The notes: generated by a model from the sequence alone, not told the origin. DNA of 64,000 nt from Microglena sp. YARC (GCA_022414725.1 CM039462.1:121584709-121648708), one strand, 5' to 3'. Positions 1-9,879 are shown, counted from the first letter of the stretch. Made by a program: numbers and translations.

Positions 1-43
1 GTTCCCATCACCTGTCAACTCTACACATTGATTGTACCCTCAG
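1..43. repeat. Partial copy of the ~300-bp satellite unit
   Basis: The first 43 bases match the CCCATCACCTGTCAACTC to TTGATTGTAC part of the unit that is tandemly repeated at 31,256-38,161. Similarity fades after about base 45 and returns weakly near 'CGCCTGCCA' around 60-70. An array of the same family therefore probably ends at or just before the window start. Confidence 0.85.
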
Positions 44-337
44 TCCCTCATGTTCTTCGCCTGCCAGTCCATGCAGGGCGCAGTCGGCGTGACGCTGGCG
101 ATGCAGACTATCCCGTCTCGTCTCTAAAAAATTGTACAAAAAAAAGAGTTTTTAGTATCTAAATAACTGAGTAACTAAAAAAATGTATCAAAAAAAAGAG
201 TATCTAAATAACTAACTTACTGACTGACTAAAGCTGGCTGAGGGTCAGGGAGCTAATCTCAATTGAGAGCTCGTCAAGCGTAGCTCGCTTGGTGGCGAGG
301 TACGCCTCACGCTTGGCGGGAGTCTGTTTCATGCACG

Positions 338-1138
338 CTAGGTGCGCGCACTTGCCAGTGGTGAAGGTCCACCATTGGGGTTGCTTAAGAGCACCTGTTT
401 TCTACCACACGGGTTGCCGTGAATGGTGACAGCAGTGCAGCCCAGGGTGGGGGAATACCCCACGATGGTAAATGCACCTATATTGGATCCAACAGGAAGC
501 TCGTTCTTTAGAACGGACCCGCGACCAACACGACCGGAGGCCAAGGAGGAGGACAGGGAGCACGTTGAGAACGAGCCAGCAGGAGCAAGAGCAGGAGCAG
601 CAGCAGCAGGAGCAGCAGGAGCAGGAGCAGTAGCAGTAAACGTAAAAGCAACAGCAGGAGCAGCAGCAGTATAAGTAGAAGCAGCAGCAGCAGCAGGAGT
701 AGGAGCCACAGAGGGTGAACCATTGGCGCGGCGCCTTTTACCGCCACTGCTGGAACTCTCCGACATGCATTCGTCCTCTGGGAGGGCAAGCAAGGCGGCA
801 GGAGCAGCAGAAGCAGCAGGAGCAGGAGGAGCAGCAGACTTAGCAGCGTCGGCAGCTAAGGCAATAGGGAGAAGCATTGTCTGTAAAGGCTTTTTCTCCC
901 CCCCGTAGGGTTTAGGGGCTTCGAGAAACTTACCGTACGCAATTTTCATTGCGCAGACAGGGTCTGAGAGGCACGCAGGAACGCGGGGAAATGAAATTAT
1001 CTTCTTGCACATGTCCTTCAATTGAGAGACTGTGAGTTTGTCGGATATCTTCGTTTGGTCCTTCACTTGGACAACTGTAAATATACCGGAATCATTCACG
1101 AATGATGTGAAATCGGTAGACATGTTGTTGGTAGACAT
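338..1138 (-). CDS. Ala/Pro-rich low-complexity protein, unknown function
   Basis: A 266-residue reading frame. Residues 1-80 look globular (lysine and hydrophobic mix, two cysteines near 56 and 62). Residues 85-200 are almost pure Ala/Pro/Thr encoded by GCA/GCC runs, with a basic KRRR cluster at 134-137 that could act as a nuclear localisation signal. The last 60 residues become mixed again. Opposite-strand frames here are polyleucine or poly-Ala shadows of the same codon repeat. The two start methionines (residues 1 and 6) are both followed by STDF/STNN-like residues, so the exact start is uncertain. A TTG/TTA microsatellite lies just upstream at 1,145-1,197. I do not recognise the family. 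It may be a nuclear or host-interacting protein, but that is inference from composition only. Confidence 0.55.
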   Translation of the reverse strand: MSTNNMSTDFTSFVNDSGIFTVVQVKDQTKISDKLTVSQLKDMCKKIISFPRVPACLSDPVCAMKIAYGKFLEAPKPYGGEKKPLQTMLLPIALAADAAKSAAPPAPAASAAPAALLALPEDECMSESSSSGGKRRRANGSPSVAPTPAAAAASTYTAAAPAVAFTFTATAPAPAAPAAAAPALAPAGSFSTCSLSSSLASGRVGRGSVLKNELPVGSNIGAFTIVGYSPTLGCTAVTIHGNPCGRKQVLLSNPNGGPSPLASART

Positions 1139-1233
1139 GATATCAAGTTGTTGTTGTTGTTATTGTTGTTGTTGTTGTTGTTGTTATTGTTGTTGTTTCA
1201 AAGGAAGGAAAAAGGCGTCAATTTTTTTTTAGC

Positions 1234-1746
1234 ATGGAAAATAATATAAAAGAAGAAGAGGAGAAGACATACAGAAGACGGGGGCTCAGTTACATGCGCA
1301 GTGGTTCCGATTCCCGAATCCATCCCAGGAAAGACGTAGGCTCCGAGTACTTCTCTGTGTGTCCTGAAGAATCCGTTTTCAGTGGTATGACAGGGGTCAT
1401 CTGGAGGTACGCCTTGGGCGTAGGCAGTGGCATTTCACGCGACGACAACGCCTCGCGGGATATTGCTCGTGAGGAGGATAGCGCAGAGGATGAGACGCCC
1501 GTTGAATATGAGGAGACGGACCAGGAGCGTATGGATCGCGAGGCGTATGTCTCACATGTGGTGACTGTGATTTTTGACAACGTCGTCCAGGCTAACATCG
1601 AGCGCTACGATTCGGTGCACGCCTTTATCGAGGCCAATGCAACAGAACTAAAGCGGTATCATCGCTCAAGGATCTGGGCATCCAACCCATCCAGCACATT
1701 TTCGACGGCCTGCTTCCCCGTCGTGCCCTTCGGTTCCCCAACTTAA
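1234..1746 (+). CDS. T5orf172-like C-terminal fragment with acidic tail
   Basis: A 170-residue frame starting with an acidic/basic leader (MENNIKEEEEK). Residues 31-62 (HPRKDVGSEYFSV... GMTGVIWRY) align with the end of the T5orf172-like domain of the genes at 25,305-26,021 and 27,737-28,219 (KPRRDVGYEYYQL... EMAGVVLQY). The catalytic/N-terminal half of that domain, with its KVGRTS motif, is absent. This is therefore a truncated family member or a gene fused to a leftover piece. After about residue 65 it becomes acidic (EEDSAEDETPVEYEE), followed by a helical stretch and an unrelated C-terminus running into non-coding DNA. It could still be translated as a non-nuclease adaptor, but a decayed fragment is more likely. 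Confidence 0.5.
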   Translation: MENNIKEEEEKTYRRRGLSYMRSGSDSRIHPRKDVGSEYFSVCPEESVFSGMTGVIWRYALGVGSGISRDDNASRDIAREEDSAEDETPVEYEETDQERMDREAYVSHVVTVIFDNVVQANIERYDSVHAFIEANATELKRYHRSRIWASNPSSTFSTACFPVVPFGSPT

Positions 1747-1897
1747 CTCGCCACAAGAATGTCATCCGCTTCCTGGATGAGCGGTGCATTGCCATTCTCA
1801 TCCATTCATTCATGATTAATGGTATAAAGCGACGTCGTGTGTGACAATCTACTTTGATCATGTAACTTCTGTGTCTGTACAGGCCTTGAATGTTTTG

Positions 1898-2005
1898 TAT
1901 CAATCTCCTGAAGACAGTATCTGTATTGACAAGATCGGTTACAAAACTTGAATTGGTCAAATCCCCAAAAAAAAAGGTGTCCCACAATCAAATGTCCCTA
2001 GCTGT
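1898..2005. mobile_element. Mariner-like end, right-facing (copy 1)
   Basis: The segment ends GGTGTCCCACAATC...CTGTA. Its reverse complement, starting TACAGCTAGGGACATTTG, is found at 12,363-12,395, and the ~95 bp of inner flank (GATCGGTTACAAAACTTG) match there too, in inverted orientation. The TACAG start followed by GGGACACC resembles terminal repeats of the IS630-Tc1-mariner superfamily. I see no transposase beside it. The family assignment is inference. Confidence 0.5.
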
Positions 2006-2346
2006 ATGACTGTAGCACATGGCTGCTCACGATGCGGAACGCCTTTCTTGGGCGGCGGCCAGTAGAACGGCATCGTAACTTTCATTGCAAAGCCGCTCTT
2101 GAGCTCAAGCCCGGGCACCGTAAGGAAGCACTGGCCTCGGAAGCTCGCATGCACAGCCTGATCTGCGTCCGCATCCTGTATGCAGAGGAAGCTCGCGCCC
2201 TTCTTGGCTGATCTCTCTACATATTGCACCCCATCCTTGCAGTACACGGCCACGTCTCTGCCTGGGCGGACCGCACCAGGGAAGTGGTGCATGGTTTGGT
2301 CTGGCAGGGGTGTTGGTGGTAAGCATGGGGCGAACCTGTATAGCAT
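1957..2346 (-). CDS. Small hypothetical protein between two transposon ends
   Basis: A 129-residue frame. Residues 1-110 have balanced composition (GRDVAVYCKDGVQYVERS, RGQCFLTVPGLELKSGFAMKV). The last ~18 residues are encoded by the mariner-like end at 1,975-2,005, so the natural C-terminus has probably been replaced. The ATG lies 5 bases from a second terminal-repeat motif (TACAGTCAACGGAAC on the + strand at 2,351), so its original promoter may also be lost. No family is recognised. Overlapping frames on both strands are weaker in composition. Confidence 0.4.
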   Translation of the reverse strand: MLYRFAPCLPPTPLPDQTMHHFPGAVRPGRDVAVYCKDGVQYVERSAKKGASFLCIQDADADQAVHASFRGQCFLTVPGLELKSGFAMKVTMPFYWPPPKKGVPHREQPCATVIQLGTFDCGTPFFLGI

Positions 2347-2448
2347 TATGTACAGTCAACGGAACAGCGAACAAAGAAGTGTCTCTGAAGCATAATGTTT
2401 AAGTGTATCAGTAGCATAATGTTTAAGTGTAGCATATTGTAACAAATC

Positions 2449-3911
2449 ATGGAACTTCTTTCTGCAGTCCCACTCCACATCATCGCGTTTCATTTATCAA
2501 CCAGTGATGATAAATACCATCGATTATGCGACGTCTCAGAGGACGCCGCGAACCTCATGTTGGTGGGAAACGTTTTTTCTCCGAGCTTGGTCTTGCGGTG
2601 CAAGAGAAGCTGGAGCCTGATGGACACCTTGTGAACGATGCAGAGTTCGAGAGGATGCGTATTCCCGAGGGTCTTTCAGAGGCAAGCAAAGCGGATGTTC
2701 TCAAGAAGGCGTGTCGCGATCGTGGCCTGATGGTTTACGTTCCAAATCCGTATTGTGGAGGAGGCTGATGGAGGCGGAAGTTGTCGCTCGCACCCCTCGA
2801 GCGTGCATCCTGTCTGCCAAATTCCGTTCCGAAATGAGGGCTATGCGCGACGCACGCATCGGTGTGTCGAATGCCAAGTCTGAGTATCGCTTGACCGAGA
2901 GGGATCTCACGACGCTGAGTTGCGAACTCAAACAAAATTCTGTGCATCGTTTTATCTTATCTTATCCGCGACGTGGCTCGTGTTGCGCTCGAGAAGAATG
3001 AGCGACGTACCTCTCGTGCGGCGTTGCTTTCCAATAAGCTTTGGTGACATGCCGTTGGATTCAAGGATATTCTCATTTTTCGGACTCCGCATGCAGGGCC
3101 CGAGATTTGTACGTTAATTTTGGAAGAGGGGGGGGGTATTGTGAAAGTCGCTGCAGACATCATTGCTACAAATACTCGCCTTCACATTTTTGGAGAGGGC
3201 TCTCGAGTCTCGCGGATGTGAACTTCGCAGTGACTCTCGTTTGTGCAAGGGTTTTGTTGACAAAAACGAAGGAGATCCCGATGACATCTCCGTATCGAAT
3301 GCTTGAGATGAAATTCTTTCACAATCACACTGAGTACGCTTCAATTCTCTATGATCTTTACGTCGATCGTAGAGAATTGAAGCGTGATGACATCGACAGC
3401 GTCATCGACATCAGATCGATTCTATTCGATTCGTTTCGATTCGATTCGCTTCGTATGACGACATCATATCAATGCTCGTCGATTCGATTCGAATCGAATG
3501 CCAAGTGGGAAGCCATGACGCAGTGGGCCTATACACACGATCTTGACGATCCTGACATACCTAAAAGCCTGCGATTTTATGTCTTTTATCTGAAGGCAGC
3601 GTGTATCGTTTCCGATATCAGGAAAAGCGTGGCGTGCTCGCCAGCCTCTAATTCCTGTCCATGTCCTCAATAATATCGAGAATGTGTTCGTCCAGATCTT
3701 CCAGCGCACTCGCGACACAGAGTCCCTGGCATCCCTGCGAGCCAACCTCGAAGATGCGGGGAGTGGACTGTCTGCGCGTGTGGATACCGTTTCTGTGATG
3801 TGGGATAATATCTGTGAGTGGCCCGGCGCGACCGTGATATTCGATACCGAGTTCAAGATTCTCAACGCGACCCATGCTACCTACGTCGCTTCCGTGGAGA
3901 AGTTTTAGCAT
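2449..3911 (+). pseudogene. Decayed gene of unknown function, shares tail with the 10.98-kb copy
   Basis: Coding signal jumps between the three forward frames: roughly 2,526-2,760, 2,770-2,960, 2,975-3,180, 3,230-3,640 and 3,650-3,905. Recognisable pieces include ERMRIPEGLSEASKADVL, RRLMEAEVVARTPRAC, FFHNHTEYASILYDLY and NATHATYVASVEKF. A GATTC-type microsatellite (3,415-3,495) has expanded inside it. The final ~95 bases (CCCGGCGCGACCGTGATATT to GTGGAGAAGTTT) recur at 10,992-11,077. There the reading continues into a tail ending NTSEKALHLWKKNYFNKK, whereas here it is cut by a stop just after VEKF. The original protein was probably near 500 residues. I do not recognise it. Confidence 0.55.
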
Positions 3912-4339
3912 CGAGCAAACATCCGGGGGCCGGGGACATGTAGTAAGAAAGACAACGAATTCTCCATAGGGGTATCATAGGGGTCAACTCACCAGGGGAT
4001 GCTGTCCTTTACGAACAGGGATTTTCTGTTCGAACAGCCTTCAGGAATATGCCAGCTGCCCCCACAATGTCTCTGTCGCAGTTGAATTGACAGTTATTGC
4101 ACATTGATGGGGATTGCCCAGACCCCGATGTCTGATCGCACACTCGAGGTTGGCTTACCTCTCGAATCGGCGAGAGTGCTGTATAGGTAACCGCCACCGC
4201 TTGCGAAGACCAGCAGTTCCTCTGTCAAAAGAAACAATATGTTCTTTGTTATTGAACAATAAAGAGAAGCTTTAAGCGGATGTAGGCAAAGAAGAGTCAA
4301 CATCAGACAACAAACAATGGACGTTGTACGCAGCAACAA

Positions 4340-4694
4340 TTATTCAACATACCATCGTATTTCTTCCGCTGAAAAATTATCTGCATCCGCAACAGTAATA
4401 GACCGCAAAATACGCTTCAACATCTTAGTCAGGGTAGCGTTATTCGCCTTCAACACTGCAAGCTTTTTTCTAGATTCTGTAAGTTTTTTTGTATATTTAA
4501 TATGAGATGATAAAGATATTGATAGTCTCGCGTTGAGATTCTGCAATACTATTTCTAGATTCTGCAATACTATTTCTAGATTCTGCAATATCCTTGCTAA
4601 ATTCTACAATCTCCTTGATATAGTATAACATAACCATAACACCAATGGTTGAAATTATTATCGTTCCGATACCGAAATAAGAGTGTATACCCAT
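4340..4694 (-). pseudogene. TM plus coiled-coil small protein, frameshifted
   Basis: The first frame (4,694 to about 4,530) starts MGIHSYFGIGTIIISTIG, one membrane helix at residues ~5-26, and continues into three SIAESRN repeats. The coiled-coil character then continues in the next frame (NARLSISLSSHIKYTKKL, NATLTKMLKRILRSITV) to a stop at 4,340. A one-base shift near 4,540 separates them. The layout (N-terminal membrane anchor, repeated coiled coil, short C-terminal segment) matches the intact genes at 6,735-7,232 and 16,884-17,342, so I treat it as a third, broken member. The upstream sequence is AT-rich (TTATATTATTTTTATAAG on the coding strand). Confidence 0.55.
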
Positions 4695-5011
4695 CTCTGC
4701 TTAAAACTTATAAAAATAATATAAATGATTCAGACGAGGGTTACACGGTTTTAGGGGACATTTCTACATGTATACAATTCTGTATTTACTCTTCCCGCTC
4801 GACCAGGAGTATGTCCAGGTCCCTTTTCTCTCTGGTGTCCACAAACGTTGTCTGGTGAACAGTCGCTTATTTATCGGCGATGTCGTACATTTCCATCTGT
4901 TTACTGTTCCGCCGACTGTAGACCGTACTGACAACTTCCCTTTTCTTCAAATCCAGGTTGTATGTGGGGGAAATTCTGTGGCACAGGGACCGCGCAAATG
5001 CACTTCCTTTA

Positions 5012-5947
5012 TCAATCAATGTCTTTACCGATCATCAATTTGAAGTGTTGACCCCGCTCGACTGGACAATAAAATGCCAGAAGATGAACCAACGAAGTGA
5101 GTCCTTCCAGCGGTGATATGTCGTCCACGTCGGTGTTCGAAATGTCCAGGTGAACCAACGAAGTGAGTCCGGCCAGCGGTGATATGTCGTCCACGTCGGT
5201 GTTCGAAATGTCCAGGTGAACCAATGAAGTGAGTCCTTCCAGTGGTGATATGTCGGTCACAAGTGTGTGCGCCATGTTCAAGTGCACCAATGAAGTGAGT
5301 CCTTCCAGTGGTGATATGTCGGTCACAAGTGTGTGCGCCATGTTCAAGTGAATCAACGAAGTGAGTCCGTACAGAGCTTGTATGTTGTACAGAGGTGTGT
5401 GCGATATGTTCAGATGCGTCAACGAAGTGAGTCCGGACAGAGGTGATAATAGGTCTTCGTCCACGTAGGTGTTCGATATGTCCAGGTGCGTCAACGAAGT
5501 GAGTCCGTACAGTGGCGATATGTCGGTCACATAGGTGTTCGATATGTCCAGGTGAACCAACGAAGTGAGGCCGGACAGCGGAGATATGTCTTGGATCTTG
5601 TCTTCGATAGCCGACATTGATTGGTAGGGTACGTATTCCCCACGATTGACACCTATTTTCAACTCTTTGAGCCTGCAAATGCGTGATAATGCGTATTACA
5701 AACTGTTATAATGTCTTAGGTGGATCCTTGTGACACACCGGGGTGTGACGCATCTCCACTTTTCGCAAACGAGAGGCACTTGTTTGAGGTGTGATTCGTT
5801 CGAAATCGCATTGGCTAGAATGATCTCCAATACATCTTCATTGATTTCGTCAAAGGAACTCATTTGTTTGTGAAATGTGCTGTGCTGATGGTTGTTTATA
5901 CTGAAGAATGGTTGTTTACACTTAATTCGAGGACGATGATCCGCCAC
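5012..5947 (-). pseudogene. F-box/LRR protein copy with one nonsense codon
   Basis: This is a shorter paralog of the intact gene at 20,983-22,716. The F-box-like start (MSSFDEINEDVLEIIL, LVCEKWRCVT) is nearly identical. At 5,696-5,698 a TAA replaces the GAA of the intact copy (LRHYNSLE becomes a stop), caused by a single G-to-T change on the coding strand. The frame then stays open through about eight leucine-rich repeats of the type DISPLAGLTSLVHLDI to a stop at 5,012. Translation could only restart at an internal Met, yielding LRRs without the F-box. The repeat number is about half that of the intact copy. Confidence 0.8.
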
Positions 5948-5949
5948 CG

Positions 5950-6165
5950 CATCCGTGTGTCATGAATGGACGGACGGACGTACAGACTGACTTGACTGAC
6001 TGACGGTGTGGATGCGACAGTGTTCCGCATCTTGTGTCCTCCGATACATGCGACAGTTTTCCGCCGTTTGCTTGTGTCCTCCGATACCGCTGACGATCTC
6101 GCTTCTTGCAAGCTTGATGTGATCTGTGGGCTCCCCTCCGGTCGCCCCCAGTAAATAATGTTCAA
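5950..6165. repeat. TTCCGCC / CCTCCGATAC interspersed repeat block
   Basis: The block contains GAATGGACGGACGGAC, then units built on GCGACAGTTTTCCGCC and TGTGTCCTCCGATAC. It ends in a truncated CTCCCCTCCGGTCGCCCC stem-loop. The same order recurs at 7,283-7,525, 24,190-24,575 and 26,030-26,318. Confidence 0.8.
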
Positions 6166-6329
6166 ATCATGGCACGGGACCTCCAGGCGTGCTGGATCTT
6201 GACTTCACGGCGGTTCCTGTCGAGACACAAGGCGACCAATCGCATCACGGTGAATCATGTTGACAGTGAGTCAGCATCCAATCTCCTGTAGCCCAAACTC
6301 CTCATCACATCGCCTGACGTAAATTAGCA

Positions 6330-6772
6330 TACAGTCAACGGAATACTTAAATGAAACCGCTTCGTGTACGGCACACCTTGCGGTGTAACCTAATGTTGTC
6401 GCGACCACCGGAGGGGGACCGAGTGGTGTCTACAACAATACGATTTTGAATCAACAAATTGCAGGATGTTAAAGAGAACATCGTGGTTCTTTTTTAGATC
6501 ACGGCCCTCCATCCTGCAGACTCCGTATCGTTCTTTTGTCGGTACTTTCGAGAGTGTCCATTGAAGGACCATCCGCACTTAAGCGATCGCCTCTTCCCCG
6601 GTACCGTGGCCCAAAAGAACACGGGGTCTTTGTTGATGTGCATTGCGTCATGTAAGGAGGTTTCTTTGCTGGACGGGCCATTTTGTAGGACCATCCACTC
6701 ATACACTATAACGTCTGTCGCCTCCTTATACCGTTTATTTGGATGTTTCATTTAAGTATTCCGTTGACTGTA
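6330..6772. mobile_element. 443-bp element with 28-bp perfect terminal inverted repeats
   Basis: The left end TACAGTCAACGGAATACTTA (extending to ATGAAAC, 28 bp) is exactly matched in inverted orientation at 6,745-6,772, with TA at both outer borders as in Tc1/mariner-type MITEs. Inside, the minus strand carries a short F-box-like piece (NHDVLFNILQFVDSKSY, near 6,430-6,495) that recurs at 19,670-19,733. No transposase is present, so it would be non-autonomous. The methionine of a minus-strand 85-codon frame starting at 6,751 lies inside the right repeat; I regard that frame as incidental. Confidence 0.7.
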
Positions 6773-7232
6773 GAATGGGCGTTCGTTCGCCATCCTGTTC
6801 GGTTGAATCTGGGTCGGACGACTCCTGCATGTTGGGGAAGGGGATTCCGTATTGTTTGCAAAGATCCTCATTGAGACGCCTGTCATGATCGTTCAGGGAA
6901 TTCCATTGCTCGATAGTCATGCTTGACAGCTCGTACCTCAGTTGCTTCTCAAGCGCTTCTGCGCGCTCAGTCGCAAGCTCACTCTTCATTAGAGCATTCT
7001 CAAGCTCAATCTCCAATCTATTCACTCGAGCAGCATCTGCCTTCTGTCGAGCGCGCTCAGTCTCCAGGCTATTCACTCGAGCAGCATCTGCCTTCTGCCG
7101 ATCGCGCTCAGTCTTCAGGCTATTCACTCGAGCAGCATCTGCCTTCTTTCGAGCGAGCTCAGTCTTCAGTCGAACTATGTACATAAGAGCGAAGGTAGCG
7201 ATGCAGATAAGTAGTAGAGACTTGTCAATCAT
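6735..7232 (-). CDS. Membrane-anchored coiled-coil protein, family member 1
   Basis: A 165-residue protein. Residues 4-22 (SLLLICIATFALMYIV) form one N-terminal membrane helix. Residues 23-100 are a long charged coiled coil with three tandem ~18-residue repeats (KADAARVNSLETERAR). The C-terminal segment QLRYELSSM...DLCKQYGIPFP matches QLRCELSAI...DLCDHYGITHP in the gene at 16,884-17,342, defining a small family in this window. The last residues overlap the transposon end at 6,745-6,772, so the tail may have been altered. The AT-rich leader includes a TATAAACAATGATTG segment just before the start. A membrane-tethered scaffold is plausible but the function is unknown. Confidence 0.7.
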   Translation of the reverse strand: MIDKSLLLICIATFALMYIVRLKTELARKKADAARVNSLKTERDRQKADAARVNSLETERARQKADAARVNRLEIELENALMKSELATERAEALEKQLRYELSSMTIEQWNSLNDHDRRLNEDLCKQYGIPFPNMQESSDPDSTEQDGERTPILQSTEYLNETSK

Positions 7233-7282
7233 TGTTTATAAATTCTGATGATTGTTTCTTAAGTAGATATATTCGCAAGCTA

Positions 7283-7525
7283 GCGTGTGTCCTCCGATAC
7301 ATTCGACAGTGTTCCGCATCTTGCGTGTGTCCTCCGATACATTCGACAGTTTTCCGCCGTTTGCTTGTGTCCTCCGATACCGCTTCTTCCAAGCTTGATG
7401 TGAACTGTGGGCTCCCCTCCGGTCGCCCACCCACTCGGTTCCTCGCGGACCCTTTGTGGGGGCTCCCCTCCGGTCGCCCCCAGTCGCTCCGCTGTGGGGA
7501 GGTGAAAGGGGCTCCGCCGCTTGTT
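7283..7525. repeat. CCTCCGATAC units plus GC-rich stem-loop cluster
   Basis: Two to three tandem ~45-bp units (CCTCCGATACATTCGACAGT, TTCCGCCGTTTGCTTGTG) lead into GTGGGC-loop-GCCCAC (7,407-7,430), then a second stem GGGGGC-loop-GCCCCC around the same loop sequence CTCCCCTCCGGTCG. A CTCCGCTGTGGGGAGG segment follows. The paired change T-A to G-C in the two stems keeps pairing. The same cluster is at 17,697-17,816, 24,406-24,572 and 26,202-26,318. Confidence 0.8.
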
Positions 7526-7582
7526 ATATGTTAATGTGAGACGGTTCTCATCCAAGTGTTGTTTGTTATCTTTGCCTCGACT

Positions 7583-7985
7583 CGACTCGACAGTTTCCGC
7601 CATGATGCGAGAGGTCACCATGTGATGTGACTCGACTCGACACAGGTTCCGCCGCCTGATGCGATAGGTCGGTCGCCATGTGATGTGACTCGACTCGACA
7701 CAGGTTCAACCGTCATGTGATGCGAGAGGTCGCTCTGGGAGTCTGGGAGTGGGAGTGGGGGGTGGGGTCCTATCCTGAAGACACAGAGTCAGAAGACACA
7801 CCGTCTCTGTATTGACAATATCGGTTACAAAATATGGTTGACTTGGTCAATTTTTCATAATCCTTAAAAAAAGTACAATGTAATCATCAACTGTCCCTAC
7901 ATATGAGCTTCGATGCCGCACTTGATCACCATCTGCCTGCATTCGCAGCAGCTTTGGTAGCTCTGCATGGTCTAGCTTAGCTAAT
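7583..7985. repeat. TCGACTCGACA repeat and AT-rich gene-end repeat
   Basis: Three units of about 60 bp combine GATGCGAGAGGTCGCCATGT with GTGACTCGACTCGACA and TTCCGCC. From about 7,770, a TGTATTGACAATATCGGTTA block matches the flank of the mariner-like ends at 1,898 and 12,363, followed by TTTTTCATAATCCTTAAAAA, which is also at 19,988. No gene is seen. Confidence 0.7.
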
Positions 7986-8649
7986 CTAGGGGATCCCCTT
8001 CACTGTAGGCTCATTCCTGTTGGTGACATGATCATCATCATTCCTGTTGGTGACATGATCATCATCATTCCTGTTGGTCCTGATTGTCTCCCCGACGATT
8101 TTCTTTCCATAATTCTTGCATCGGCCATCAAAGCCGAAATTCCTCCGACCTTTACAAACATCGCACTTCGCATTCGGCATTTCCCTGCATGGTGGGGAGG
8201 GAGACGCATTGGTTTAGTTGAGGATTTCGTGTAGCAAGGCTGCACTGCATGGAACTGTTGGGGTAATGGAGACCGCTTCCATTTTGTAGGGATGCTGAAC
8301 GGGAACGCCCATTCTACGGGAAATGTTTCAATTTGAGACCAGTGCAAGCTCCAATGAACGTGCTTCCCCCATCAATTCGTATGTGCATGCCTTTTCTACT
8401 AAATTCAGGCACATGTTCTACCATCAACCTTGCAAATTCATGTTCGAATCTGGCTATGTTTATACGATTCAGGTCTACACCACGAGTGAGCGCAAAATGA
8501 AAAAACGCCGATACTATTTCATTTGACATACAATGATTTTTTGGATCAACCGAACAGAAAATGTCTACAAAATCTCTTGCAATGGGTTGCAAGGTCTTGT
8601 TCAAATCACGAGTTTCGTTTACTTGAGGCGAACTGGTGCAAGACCCCAT
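7986..8649 (-). pseudogene. Winged-helix-like protein with Cys-rich tail, frames broken
   Basis: The N-terminal 111 codons (8,649-8,314) start MGSCTSSPQ, a good N-myristoylation context with a nearby cysteine. They then give a helical domain ending FSRKGMHIRIDGG...GLKLK. That pattern resembles the C-terminal winged-helix segment seen after D5-like and plasmid-type helicases, where a fungal/viral 'G...GIRLK' strand closes the fold; this is inference. In another frame, 8,180-7,986 gives CDVCKGRRNFGFDGRCKNYG, a Cys-pair module. The two pieces are separated by about 130 bases of disrupted frame. An NRNDDDHVT repeat (27 bp, two copies) ends the gene. Confidence 0.45.
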
Positions 8650-8689
8650 TTGCAGAAGGATGTATAAAATATAGAGTTTGAGGTATGCT

Positions 8690-9033
8690 TATACTGTTTT
8701 TATTTGCATACCGTTTGCAATTATATGTTTCTTTGCAATTATGGTGGAAGGGAAGGCTAGCAGGCCTCTGCTTGACATGTGATCACCGTTTGCGATTACT
8801 TTACCGGGATTTCCGTCATCTGTGAGTGATATCTTACAGTATCGAGGTATTGACACACCTGATGCGAGAGGTCGGTCGCCATGTGATGTGATGTGATGTG
8901 ACTCGACTCTACTCGACAGTTTCCGCCATGATGCGAGAGGTCGCTCGCTCTGTGACTCGACTCGACTCGACAGTTTCCGCCATGATGCGAGAGGTCGGTC
9001 GCCATGTGATGTGACTCGACTCGACAGTTTCCG
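8690..9033. repeat. Interspersed repeats: CTGCTTGACATG block and TCGACTCGAC units
   Basis: Bases 8,757-8,835 (CTAGCAGGCCTCTGCTTGAC, GTGATCACCGTTTGCGATTA) match the 230-bp hairpin repeat at 20,220 and 28,355. Bases 8,857-9,033 are three units of GATGCGAGAGGTCG plus CGACTCGACAGTTTCCGCC, with short GATGT runs. No gene is seen. Confidence 0.75.
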
Positions 9034-9110
9034 CCGTATCCATGCACGGGCTCAAGAAGGGCATTTCTCGTCTGTGCAGTCTGTCAAGAAATCTCAGCAT
9101 TAAGTTAAAG

Positions 9111-9585
9111 ATGACACCCGATACGCAACTCATGACGGAGATCAAGTCAATGTTTCAGGAGTTCAAGACTGAGATCAAGACTGAGCTTGCGGAGCTCAAG
9201 ACTGAGCTGAAGGCTGACATGAGCTCCATGGGGCTGCGCGTCGACAACATAAATACTCGCTTGACAACTGTGGAGGCCAGGTATGTCATTCATGATTGCC
9301 ACAGCTGATCACGCATACTTTAATACATACCTCACCCGGCCTTTCAGGGAGGCTCTGTCTTGGCAGGACGTCAGGGCGGCCATGGAGGATGTGAATGAGG
9401 TTGTTGAACCAACCACCACTCAATATCTGTCATGTCATGTGATCATCGTTTCCGACTACTTTACCGTGTTTCCGTCAATCATGTATGAGTGTTCCCCCAA
9501 GAGTATCGACATCGTTCCGCCGTGTTTGATTTGTCACTTCTCTTCACCGCCCAAGTGTTACATTGAGACCCAAGCGTTACAATGA
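9111..9585 (+). CDS. Coiled-coil protein with a candidate spliceosomal intron, truncated
   Basis: Exon 1 (9,111-9,280) encodes a Lys/Glu coiled coil (KTEIKTELAELKTELKAD, then MGLRVDNINTRLTTVEAR). It ends AG|GTATGT, with a candidate acceptor CTTTCAG at 9,341-9,347. Splicing in phase 2 restores Arg and gives EALSWQDVRAAMEDVNEVV. The paralog at 22,936-23,863 (minus strand) has the same donor position after VELR, and its exon 2 begins GAKLVRDDVDVAMRDIREIF, clearly related. From about 9,425 this copy runs into the GTGATCATCGTTTCCGACTA repeat, so the rest of the protein is lost. Function is unknown. Confidence 0.55.
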
Positions 9586-9879
9586 ACGGTGTACGCGAGT
9601 CAATGGGCGTTCCTGCCTCCCGGCCGATTTTGACTGGTTGCGAAACATGGTATGGAGCGGAATTGTGATTCATTGGTGCTGATGTCTCAAGCTAGCGAGT
9701 CTTTCCGGAGGCTCTAAATCCTGATTAGAAATTTTAAAAAATCGGCCGGGAGACAGGAACGCCCATTAGTCATCAAATGATTCCAATCTGCCCGCGCTCC
9801 CCATTCATTGCTGTCCCCGGCTGGCCTGAGCTTGCTGTAATGTGTTGGGATAGCGACACACCAGACCGCCTCTTGCAAA

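Larger units (their letters stand above)
2351..4920. mobile_element. Candidate 2.57-kb element with TACAGTC inverted ends
   Basis: The left end TACAGTCAACGGAACAGCGA faces the right end, whose reverse complement is TACAGTCGGCGGAACAGTAA. They share about 18 of the first 23 positions. The same start (TACAGTCAACGGAA) bounds the clearer 443-bp element at 6,330-6,772 and occurs singly at 28,617 and 38,427. TA at each outer border would fit a Tc1/mariner TA target. The interior holds a decayed gene and a TM-coiled-coil gene but no recognisable DDE transposase, so this may be cargo capture or chance spacing of two unrelated ends. Confidence 0.4.

Noticed and set aside
508..789. Minus-strand polyleucine frame
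   Set aside because: Shadow of the GCA/AGC repeat in the 338-1,138 gene.
2449..3911. Decayed gene as a mariner transposase
   Set aside because: It lies between TACAGTC-type ends but no DDE/D-like catalytic spacing or helix-turn-helix could be recognised in the fragments.
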